From NCBI GenBank assembly GCA_002633005.1, contig NMRA01000019.1, forward strand, positions 386,229-450,228: DNA of 64,000 bases. The letters run 5' to 3'. Made by a program: the position numbers and the translations under genes. This document shows positions 11,671 to 23,200 of the stretch, piece by piece. A model generated the notes under the pieces. It saw nothing but the letters and a program-made list of their open reading frames with translations. It did not search any database and was not told where the DNA came from. This DNA comes from Phoronis australis (lineage: Eukaryota > Phoronida > Phoronidae). Position 1 is the stretch's first letter. Each line of letters begins with the position of its first letter.

Positions 11671-13900
11671 TAGGTTGTTTTCACTTTTCTCGACAATGTC
11701 ACTTTAAAACAGTGCGAGCTCAATCCAGTACCGACAATGATTTTGTTTTAAAAATATGGTGCAGTAAGCCATAAATGGCCTATTCAAATTTACTGTCTCG
11801 ATTCCGAACTCTACTAGCTTTGGAGTCTCCATATAAAGTTACATCGCCGATGAGAAAAACGACGTTTTGAGAGCTCACCGCCAAGCACGGAAATGAACTT
11901 TTACCTAACACATGTACCTCACAGCTAAACGAACTTCCGGCTGATCTTATCCGTCCTTACATTTTGGCAAGGACACTGGCCTTGACTTCAGCCAGTATTT
12001 GTCACACAGTGGCGAAGATTATCAATTTCGTTGTAATAAAATCACGAAAAACCCTACGAACTTTATTGCTAGTCAAAGCAAATGACTTCAATTGAAACCA
12101 AGGTCAGTGACGTTATCGGTTGTGGAATACATATACGGCTGCCATGTATAGAGTGGGGTTTACCACAACCAGCAAAGCGCTCTAATTTGGTGCGAACTCA
12201 AGATAAGTGCTCATTATTCTGTGCTGAGGTATATTATTTACGTCAATGACTGTCTGATCCTGGAGTTAATGACCCTAGCATTAACGCTATGCGTTTGAGA
12301 CTGGACTCGAAATTTTGTGTTTTACTCGAAATCTCGAGTTTTTACTTGAGGATGTAGTTTCAATCTAGGGACCATCAACTGCGATGTTGCACTAGACACT
12401 TATTAGCACAAATCATGGCATATTACAGCGGAGAAAAATAGACACGTATCTTGATTTTGTACAAAACGGAAAATGTCAACAATAATTTCAAGTTCATTTT
12501 CGAGTAAAATGATTAGACACAGGGCCCTGATGACGGTTCCTTTACTGACTGATTCCTCGCTGCTCTTTTTTCGGTCCTTCATACGCCCGCTACAGGTAAC
12601 ATTTTTTGTCCGATTGACATGCAATTTACGCATACCGTGAATCTCGTAAAAAGCTCGAGTCGAATTGTTTTGGGCCAGAACAGACGCAAGGTGGCACTGT
12701 AACCGTCATTTTTCAATTAATCGCTTGCAGAGCGAGAGCTCCGCGGGCCTTTGAGGGAATCTCTTGGAATTTATTATGTGAAAATATCTCGTCAAGGTCT
12801 TGCGAAGTTGTATCATCTGTTTTATTCGAGATTTTGCGAGGACTGCTTGTGACCTATCTCTGACATCCCTTGACAGATTTTTCTGAAATAATTTGTTTTG
12901 GTGATGGTTTCATACCAGCAACGTCGTTAGCGTTTGCGTCTTCGGGATTGTTGTAGATCCATCAGTGTTATCGTCAGTGTTGGAGACGGCGTCGTCTTCG
13001 TTGACGCTGTAAGTGTTGCTGGCAGGACTGTAATTTCGGTGTTATTCATAGTTTCTGGGGGGAATGTTACAGTCTCCGAGTTTGTCCCTCTGTATCGAAA
13101 ACGATGACTTTAGTTTTGGCGTCTGAAGAGTCGCTGATATAGTCGTCATATATTCCCGGGCAATGGGTCTATTCTGAAAATTTACATTAACTAGAGGGCG
13201 CGCGTGTACTAGTGGTGATAAATTAACAGCCTCGATTTCGCGGGCCCTTTAAATACATGGTGAAATGGCTTGTAGCCGTGCCACCTGAATCAGAGATTGT
13301 GTGAAAAGGGTGCTTTTATGAGAGAAAGTAAGCACGACCTTATACAAAGGTAAGGTTTGTGATTATTGTAATGATTATTCCATGTTTATTCTACTGATGC
13401 CTGTTAACTGAGGTACTCGCCGATGTCGACTTCGCGGCAGTCGCTAGTCGGGTTAATCTTTGTTTGTTGTGATGTGTGTTACGAGACTTGACGTAGCACT
13501 CGGGATCTTTTAGTACATCAAATCAGTATTATTGTTTGGAATGATTTCTAACAGGTTTATCAATGACAGTTACATCAATGAATGCTGAATGTTTATGCTG
13601 TTAACTCGATATTGGTGTCGCTCCATGATAGCGCTTTCATTGATACAGTGTTCAGTTAGCTCACACGGTGACTTGTGTAAAGTTACGTGTATGTTTTCAC
13701 ACGTAAGTCCTACAGGCGACTATGTGACTGGTCTTTGGGACCAAGTCAATGTAAACATCGTAATGGGCTTTGAAAAAGTGCGTATACTGCAAATTACTGT
13801 TTGCAAACAAAAAATGCTTTTTATTGCCACGCGTTGTTTTGTATGTGTACTTAGATTCTTTTAACAGTATTAATATCAGAGATGCGTTGTTCGAACAAGA
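11671..13900. other. Intergenic with a partial TCGAG-rich MITE
   Basis: 12,165-12,365 has 'ggtgcgaactcaagataagt' and repeated 'actcgaaat'/'ctcgagttt' strings, matching the interior of the MITE at 14,807-15,213, but both ends are decayed. No gene is seen in the rest. Confidence 0.45.
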
Positions 13901-13906
13901 CTTAGT

Positions 13907-13912
13907 TTTATT
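13907..13912 (-). terminator. Poly(A) signal of the AA15 gene
   Basis: AATAAA on the minus strand, about 74 nt past the TGA stop at 13,986-13,988. It is the first such hexamer downstream and sits at a usual distance for a short 3' UTR. Confidence 0.6.
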
Positions 13913-13985
13913 AATTCCCATCAATCACATTACATATCCTTAGATAAATTTGGATTGGTCACAATTACTCAGCCGTTCTCTTTAA

Positions 13986-14269
13986 TCAGATGATGACACA
14001 CTTGCAAAGATCGGCGGGGCAGTTGCTTGGACAGTTGTTGGAGCACCAATTGTCCATGTTGCGGTCACCTGTCCACGCTCCTGCGCCCATGTATTTGGAA
14101 CAACTCCCGCTGTTTGTAACCTGCGTTGGTGTAGTCGTGCTCGGAATAGACGGGGTTGGCACTGTGCCGCCATAATCACTAATCCTAACATCTGAGCATG
14201 CGTAAAACTCTTCCTGGTATCCTTTGCCGATGTCACACTTGCCGTCTGGATCGCATCCCCAGCTGTTTC
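13986..14269 (-). CDS. AA15 exon 5: end of catalytic domain and Cys-rich tail
   Basis: 284 nt after the acceptor 'catttatctgtacag', ending at TGA 13,986. The G from exon 4 plus GA restores a Gly, giving WKYHT-G-NSWGCDPDG. The catalytic domain closes with YQEEFYACSDVRI. A Pro/Thr/Ser-rich linker of about 20 residues follows, then a tail with Cys spaced as in SCSKYMGAGAW...DNWCSNNCPSNCPADLCKC. Compact Cys-rich tails of this sort follow AA15 domains in other invertebrates and may bind carbohydrate; that role is inferred. Confidence 0.85.
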
Positions 14270-17200
14270 CTGTACAGATAAATGTAAAGTACAGCACGTT
14301 ATTCTAGAAATATGGTAACTGTCATCAGCTTACTCATTTTAAAGGCACATCCTGTACACGTTTGGCTAATTTCGTCTTCTTAGAAAGAGGAGCCGTGTAG
14401 GCCTAGTCCTCATTCTTTATGCACAGCGCCCGGGTAATTTTAGGAATAAACCCCGCATATACTTTTTAACTCGAGTCGACTGATACATCAAAACATGCGT
14501 ATTTATTTCACCATTAGCATGGCAAGTAGCGCGGTTCGTTCCTTTCTACAACTTCCCGTGCATTTGCATCGGTGTGTTCGCCTGTCGATTCTGGTATTTT
14601 ACAGATCTGTATGTGAATTGTATGTGTTTGATTAATAAACACTTTCTGAAGCTCTTTCTCGTATCTTATGCATAGATCATGTTTTCTTAAAGAATAATTT
14701 ACACTTGAAACCATTGCCAACGGACTCCCATGAGAGGTTGACGTACTTATGTTGGTGCGTGACTTTCGAAAACAGTCCGGCTTGCAAACTACAACAGTGA
14801 TCAGATCTGGGCCCGGTCTCCAATCTTTTTACTCGAAATGGAACTCGAAATTAGGTTTGGCATTTTCTACTCTACTTTTGGGCGAACTCAAGATAAGTGT
14901 CTATTATTCTATGCTCGAGTACACAATAACTTACTTAGATAATTTATTGCCCTTAGTTCACAGTTTGTAAACCCAATATTAAAGCAATAAGTTCGAGTTT
15001 GAACTCGAAATTTCGAGTTTTTACTCGAGTTTGTAGCACAAATATAAGGGTTTTCAAGGGCAAACTTGAACTAGAAGCTCCTATGCATAAACTATAATGT
15101 ATTCGAGCACAGTCTGATAACCAATTATCTTAAGTTCGCACAAAAGGAGCAGAGAAATTGCCAAAAAGAGTTTCGAGTTCGTTTCGAGTACAAAGATTAG
15201 AGATCGGGCCCTGGCCTGTGTGTTGTGGGGGAACTACATAATTAATAGCCACTTTGCGTTGGAAGACACTGTCAGTATAAAATAAGTTCATGAAACGAAG
15301 GAAACATACCCTTAATTAACATTTTTCTGATATTGATATTGATGTGATGAGTTTAGCGTAGCAATAGTCCTGCCAGTGCTTTGAAACCACAAGCCACGAA
15401 GTACATTGTACCTGGGGTGCATTGTCAGACTTATTAGTGGCGGATTTAGGGGGGNNNNNNNNNNNNNNNNNNNNNNNNNNNNNNNNGCACATGCGCACAA
15501 CCAGGGGGGGGGGGCTTGGGGGGTGAATTGACAACGCATAGGCCTTAAATAAACCCCGTTTACCTTTTTTTTCTTAGTCAACAGGTCCGCAAACCCAAGA
15601 ATTCAAGACCCCTGCATCTCCAGATTTTAGGCTGGGCGCGCGCATCTGCCGAAATACTGCTTATTCCTGTGCCCTGCCCCCACCTAACTCAAAATCCTGG
15701 ATCCGACCCTGCTTAGTTCTTGAAGAATGTAGTACGTTAAATCGTCAAAACTAGTGGTTTTCATTTAACGCCCCACGTTACAAAACCTTACCGTTTGGTT
15801 TCAATCCCAGTGCACAGCGTTTCGTAAATCGAGGTAAAATCCATTTTATTGATTTTTAATAATAGCGTTATTATTATTATTAATATTAATTTTTTAAATT
15901 TATTTATTGAGGACACAATACATGTTTAGCAAAGTGCTAATACATCATGGTCCTCAAAGATTTTAAAGGACAATGCCACCCGATTTAATTAGTCTTTTTT
16001 GCCGTCTTAATCGGTCTATATCCACATCGCCTCGCATACGGTCGACCTTACCATGCCAAGAGGTGTCGCATTAACCTGTGAGGAAAGTGAGAAACGACGC
16101 TAGCGACGTCAGTGGTTCATCTGCAGAGTGAATGCCGCTATGTTGCGGTGCATCGTTCCCGCTTGTCCGAACTATGCAGCTGCGAGGAAAGCGGGTATGT
16201 CGTTTTTTTTCGACTTCCTCGAGAGACCGAAATGCTTAGGAAGTGGCTCGTGGTAGTGAAGAATGAAAAGTACGCTGTAAATACAGTGGCGGATCTAGGA
16301 TATCATAAGAGGTGGCCCAAGATGTTGCCTCGGAGAATTGGGCAAAGCGCGATTGTATGCACAGGCGGCCCGAAAAGTTGCGGGGGCTGGCGATGTGGAC
16401 TCTGGTGTACCCAAATTCTATCGGAGGTCTAAAAAAAACGGGCGGGAACGCGGTTCCGCCGCGCTCTGGGGCCCCCCGCTGCCATTCCAAATTGATGCAC
16501 TCGATATATTTCTTCACCCTGCCGCTGTTTAATTTTCCTTGCACCAGCCAAGGGGGGTGGCGGGCCCCCTGGGCCCCTCCCCTAAATCCGCTTATGAAAT
16601 AGCAAGTATGAAGCCGTGACACATCTCCGTGTCTGTGGCCTGCAGTCGTCGACAGTGTCTGACGAATGCCGGCATACCAAATAACTCATACGTTCCGTTG
16701 TCTGAGCTTGTTCACGGCGCCTCTCTAGTATTTCTTCATCACTGTATTCCTGTTCGAATTGATAGTCTGTGAAACTTAACGATCCACCAGCGAAGTCTTC
16801 GTAGGGATCGACTGATGAGCTCTCGTCGAAGTCGAGATTGCGAGTTGTCATGTTGATGTTTATTACTGAGCGTTATGTTTCAAAATGAATTATTCTCACC
16901 CTAACCAATACTTATAAAAACAGAAACAAAGTCTGTCTCAGTAGATGCAATTTGTAATGCCTTTGGAATGTTCGCGAGTGCAAATGATTTGAGAAGCCAG
17001 CAATGAATAAATCACTGCGATACCGGCTGTATGTGCAATAAAACTAGTTGACGGGACACCGAGGCCGTGTGAGCTCATGCTAATTTAGTGTTTGCTGGCA
17101 GAAACTGTTGTGAAACAACTGAATCGATTTCCACCCCACGGCTTGGTGTTAGGGGAGTCTTTATTTACATTTACATTATTAAAATAATGATTGTCAATGT

Positions 17201-20200
17201 ACAACTTCTGCCCTGACGGTGCTGTGGCCAAAGCGGAACCTAAATTCTCGGCTCCCGACGCATAGATTTGCAGTAATTTCGTGAGTAATTCACGTGCGCA
17301 TTAATTTGGCTCACTGGTATAGTATTTTCTTGACTGGAAGTTTAGCTTCCAACTTTGGTTGGTTTATATTCGTGATATCTGATCAGTTTCCGAGCCACTG
17401 GCCGGGATAACGAGTCAATCCGGCTGGCCGCGACGGGCCTGATCGGGCTCCGAGCCACTGACCAGGATAACAAGCGTTTCGAGTGTTTAGAACTCAAAAA
17501 ATAACAAGTCTAAACAACACAGATCTAGGTTCTCCTGCCTGTATCTCACAGAAAAATACTTAGACTTTATCTCCGAACAGACCCCAATTGCTACGGACCT
17601 TATTGGCCTGCCGAACTTTGTAGGGCTACGGAGTGTCCAAACACCAATAAATCCGTAACAGCGAAATAAAACAACACGTTTTTATAAGAACTCGGTGTAT
17701 TTTTGAGGGTTTTATGTCGAAGTTTGATGATTTATTGGTGTTAAACGACGAATTCAAGCGATAAGCTGACACCAGTAACCCGTGTTATGAACTGCTGAAC
17801 AGACTACGTGTGAAACCAATTACGTCATTGGATAATTTCAACACCTCCGTCTGCCGTCAGGTGTCAGGTAACGCTACCGTACGTGCCGTTATGGAGTAGA
17901 ACTACTCGATCTAAATTGATACAAATTAGATTGTTCTTTGGGTGGCATGCTCCTTTAAAATCATCTCATTTATGGTTCAATGTTATCATCGGGCTTTCCA
18001 TAGTGGACGGCGAGTGCTGTCCCAAAAGGATGTTAAAGGGGCTCCTACATGTATGTTCAGCTTTAAGGATATTGTGAGGAACGTCTTGAGAGCTGTGCAT
18101 GCAGAGTGGGCCTACTTTTTGGAGACGGAGAGGTTGAGATTTAAAATCTTGTTTAGGCGTGCTCCAACTTCAAAAATTGATTATTTCTGAGCTATCGGCA
18201 AGCACTGTATTATTTGTAAATATAACTATATCCATCTGTAGTTTGCCACGAAGAACTGAATGCAGACCGCAATATTGTCTCTGACTTGTTGAAAACATTC
18301 CTTGTCAAAGAACTGGGGATCGTTCCATGATGATGTGTAAGTTCAAAAATTGCGTTAAGTTGAACTCTGGAGGCTGGCATTTTTCGAGAACTAACGAGCA
18401 GTCTGCTACGGTCACCGGGTCATTAGAATAGCTGGAAACGGACATACAAAACACGTAACGATTTTATGTGGAATGCGCCCCAATATTCTTAGAAAAGCAC
18501 AGTGATTTAACAGTATGATTTAAACAAGGTTTCATTGAAAGTGGATTGCATGGAACAAAAACTGCCAACGTCAAAGTCAGGGATGTTTAATATGAGCATC
18601 TAATGCAATGCATCAAAAGAATTAATATACCAAATTCCCTTATCTGCGAGCTGTAACACAAAAAGTGGCGCCTCATGAGACACGTGACTTCACGTCCATT
18701 AATAATAGAATGTCCGATCTGTGTCCTTATTTAAATGTACTTCGAACAAACCATTGTCCAAATAGCAACTTTAATTCACATCTTATCTTAAAAGATAATG
18801 AAAAGAGTAGCCCGTGTTTTTATAGTCCGAAAGGCCGACAGTCAGCTTTTCGGCACTACTACCCCTTTAAACTATCGACGTAGACCAGGTTTTAGCAAAA
18901 TGACCAAACCCCCCTCCCGACCTCCCCCCATTCAGTGCTATACGCATCTACAATCGGGGTTTGCGCAAATGCTTACAGCCGGACAAATTGTTGGGCCCCC
19001 CCTTGTGATATCCTAGATCCACCACTGGACTACCAGGAGGTGAAAGCGCATTCCTGCGTACTTTGCAGAAAATCGTCACCGGCATTATTGGCCGTTGAAA
19101 ATGTACAATAGAAAAAACATCCAAACACGGCGATGTTTCAACAAACAAAAACAAGTTTTATCTCAAAACAGTGAGCTCCACACATCAATTGCAATAACGC
19201 GCACCTGTGCTTGATTTTGCTGCCTGGACACAGTAACCGGCGAAGTAATCCCTTTGCGGTTGCCGCCGTGACTCTTCGCTGGGTAAATAATCACTTGCTA
19301 AACTGGCTTTGATTTTCAATTATTACGGAAAATATACTTTAAAACGTGACAGAAACTTACAATATATACTTCTGCTGTCTAAATATAAAAACTGCGCGAT
19401 TGAAAACCCAAACAGGTGTGGGGAGTGTTAGGAGCATGACGCAGTATTTTGTAATCTCTTTGTCACACGAATTTCACCCATTCAAGGCCCGGGCAGCTAA
19501 TTAATGTGAACATCTTGCGCCGCGGAATACAGATGTCCGCGGCGCCAGGGGGCCGGGATCCGCCGGGCAGTAGCTTATATGAATGCTACTGGCGGAGTGG
19601 GAATTATTGCTTTTACTTTAAACTCATTAATACTTATATTATACCATTTTGCACCATGGCAAGTTTTCTTTCTGAATTTTTTTTCGCCACCAAGTGGTAT
19701 TCTGTCGTTCATTGTTGGCTGTCAGCCGCCCGGCCGTAACAGAAGTCGCGGTATCTAAGTTCCCTGTCTAAATTTATTTTCGATATTTTCACAAGTTTAA
19801 TCGTTATGCTATTCTAACTGTATAGCAATTTTTTCAATTATTTTGATATTGCATGCTCGTTGTTATATTTATGCTGTTTGTTTACCAGAGTAATTACACC
19901 CAGTAATGCACGCTTAGCCTAGACGCCACAGTTGGCCTTGCTATTCAATCGTTGAAACAGGACTGTGACTAGACTCAATTTTATGCAAGTGTCTGAAACT
20001 ATCTTTGTATACGGCACTGATGATTTGAACCATTTATTCCGATAAAACAGCCTACGACCACATGCCTTCGCCTTTTGCCAGTGCTGGTCTCGGCCCACAC
20101 CGGGTCATCGGCTGCAGGTCCTAGTCCGGCAAAATAATTTCAGTCAAAATTTATTTGCCACATTTCGTCAACAATTTCAATACAGATTGTCCCTATTTTG

Positions 20201-23200
20201 GATTTAGTAAAGTTAAGGTCTGCTGGCGATTATTTCTTCCCCGTTTTCAGGCTGGTAGAAGGCACTGCTCCAGTCGCAAAGCCTGGGTTCCTGAAGGAAT
20301 TATACTTCTGGTTTCGCGGTTAGTTCAAAATGGCGATGTGTACCCCGGGTCAGAATCATGAGTGGTGCGTATATTTAACTATCTTCAAGTACGAATTGTG
20401 TATTGGTTATGAGAAAGGTACTGCTTGGTTCCTTTTAACTTCTTCTAATAACCATTTAATAAGGATTAAAAACTTGTGCTACTAGGACTTTAAGGATTTC
20501 TCTGTGCAACCTCTTTCTTCTTTTCCAGGCGTAAACTGTATTCATCCATCACTTTTACAATTTACCATGAAATAAATGAAATTTACCGAGGTTGGAAATC
20601 TTCGAAACACGTGCATCTTCCTGAGGTAGTCATGCCCCACAAACAAGAACAATTAATGCAATTCATCTGCAAAGCAACTCAGTTTCTCGTACAGAAAAGG
20701 CATATTCCACATTACATCTTCATGAATTTGTCGTTTACATTCAGTACCCGCTTAGATCGACTAATTATCCAGCGTGTCCAGACAGTTCATTTTCATTATT
20801 ATTCTTTATGGCACAAGTCTAACCAGCGAGGACTTCCTTTGTTGTCAGTCAAAGAGCTGAAGTCAACTTGATTTCCGATTACTGTGATTTGAACACCGAT
20901 TATTGTTTTATTTGTGAAATCGTTAATTCTTAAAAATGTGTAGTTTTTCCAAAAGCAGTTTTATAGGCATACTTCTTTATAAAATTTGATGACCCTGCTC
21001 GCAACCCTCGATAACTCTGTAAACACAGTTTGAATGATTATCGCTGACCGAAATTAAGACCAGACGCCTCCAACTTAACGTTGTGCACGATAGTGGCCGG
21101 GGTACCTGTCTCTCGCTTGTACATTGGTTTCAAATAACAAATTCGTGTAAGGTATCATCAGCAGTGCATATTACTTCCAACTGTGGTGTCCACAACGAAA
21201 TACCGAGGTAGTTTGGATGAAAGCTCATGGCAAACTGAATTTTATGCATGGTTATACTGCAAAGTTTTCATTAAACTTTGTAAAAGAGTAAAACTTTCTG
21301 TTATTCTGAGCATCTGAATACCAACTTTGTAAATAAAAGTCGTTGTGAAAACAGCATCAAAAATTTTCCTTCGCAAACTCTACCCTGGTTTAGACAGACT
21401 TCATGGAAACCATATTTCAATGTTTTTAACTGATGGTACCTAATGTATAGCTAGACCTGGCACAATTTTTATAGCGCACGTCATAAGCCGCCATCGTGTA
21501 TCTGTCAGACGCCATCTTAAAAATTTTAAGCCATAATTTAAGCAGTGTTACACAATACCTAGTATACTGAGAGATTCTTCCGCATTCACTTAAAATAGCA
21601 GCATTAGAGCAGGCGGTTGCTACTCTAAGAAACATTTTACAAAAAAGTAAATGCACCTTCTCAATGATACCGTGCTCCTAGAAATCCTCATATTTCTGAG
21701 CCAAGACATAGTGACGGGTGTATCAGTTTGTCAAATAATTTTAATTACTCTTAAAAGAATATAGTTGTATATGGAAATTGCCTGCATCGCCAATGAAGCC
21801 TGCTGATGGCAGTCATAGACTTTCCACCTTGTCTAGCAAGGTCTGTTGTTGCTTTAGTCCAAGCCAATCTGGGAGTAATCAAGAGGCCCAAATACTTGTA
21901 GTGGCGACCACTTATTCCTTATCAAAGAACCACCTTTCATTATTTCGCAATGGACCTTCGTTTCTAAATATATTTTTATATTTTCAAGGTTTACTGACAT
22001 ACCCCACGTCCTACAATAACTATTTAAACAATCCATGATGCTCTGAAGTGCTCGCACACAACACCATACTGTCTGCATACAATATCTGGTGTGTCATATA
22101 TTATAGTCCTTGTATATTAGGGGTTTTAAGATTTTTGTACATCGAAATAAGAAAGGACTTATCATACACACCTGCCGTGTACCTATTTTACAACGTTGAG
22201 ACCTTGTGGTGTTTTCGTGTAAATACAATGCAATATTCCTGCCTAATGCTGTTTTAAAATACAAGTACATGCTAATTTTTCCGTATTCATAAGACATGCT
22301 TTGGAGCCCAATGACGCATGCGCAGGAAACCCCAAAAAAGTGTTTTAGTACCCGCGCGTTGTTTAGGTATACGTGCCCCCACTACGTTCCAAAGCATCGT
22401 GTATCTCTGCACATAGAAGTATGAAAATTACACCCGAGTACGAAATTTCGTATATTTTCGGAGTAGTGAACCTACGGAGTAGAGAAAGCAGATTGTTCCC
22501 ATTTTTGCTGTATTTCAAACAAATTATCATAGCCTTAGCTTTTTTCAATTTCAACAGCCAAACCGTTCAAAAGATCGCCAGTTGTAGTCCGTGATATCTA
22601 TTATATAAAAGGCATCGTTTGCACAAACTCCGTCTCTCCAGCCGCACTACAGACCTTCGTTTCGGCACTGCCTTGGTCCCAGGCATTGCACCGGTCCCCT
22701 ATTTGGAATAGAGGTGTTCTATTTTTTCTCGCGTGCCGTTTTTCGCGGTCGCGGAGGGAGGGTGGCCAGTTTCGTACTGGCCTTGGTGACGTCACTCCGT
22801 CGGCTTAATTTCACACCCTCAGGCTTCTGTCGCGTATATGATTCATTGGGCCTGTCGCCGCCAAAATTATTGATGCCTCATTAAAAAAATTTTACTCTTC
22901 CTTGAGAAAACTAAATTATTTACCCGGCTGTTGGAAAACTGACGTTCTTCAGTTATTCTGCTGCTAAAATTGCGATCCGCTCTTTGGGCGCCATATTGCG
23001 TCAACTATTGGCCAATTTCCATGTTCTTCAATCAACTGCGGGTTGCGTAATGTCATAACAATTGAAAGTGGTTTCATTTCGTTACAAGTTTTTACTATTT
23101 TAATACCAAAAACCCCAATTTCAGAACAAACTTTCGAGAGATATCGCAAAATTTTAGGAATTAGTTGCGCGTGTTACGAGTATGCACTGTTTTCAAAACG

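Larger units (their letters stand above)
15967..17954. mobile_element. Kolobok-like DNA transposon, copy 1 (nonautonomous)
   Basis: 1,988 bp flanked by TTAA at 15,963-15,966 and 17,955-17,958. Terminal inverted repeats begin AGGACAATGCCACCC (left) and AGGAGCATGCCACCC (right, read inward). A TTAA target duplication together with a THAP-domain gene fits the Kolobok superfamily (family knowledge; placement inferred). Inside are a THAP first exon on plus (16,140-16,276) and an acidic YQFE first exon on minus (16,678-16,851), facing each other. A hAT-like MITE sits between them (16,284-16,596). Copy 2 is at 53,277-57,251 in the opposite orientation. Confidence 0.75.

Noticed and set aside
16236-16622. 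128-codon minus-strand frame inside Kolobok copy 1
   Set aside because: Mostly the hAT-like MITE read backward; other copies of that MITE do not keep it open.
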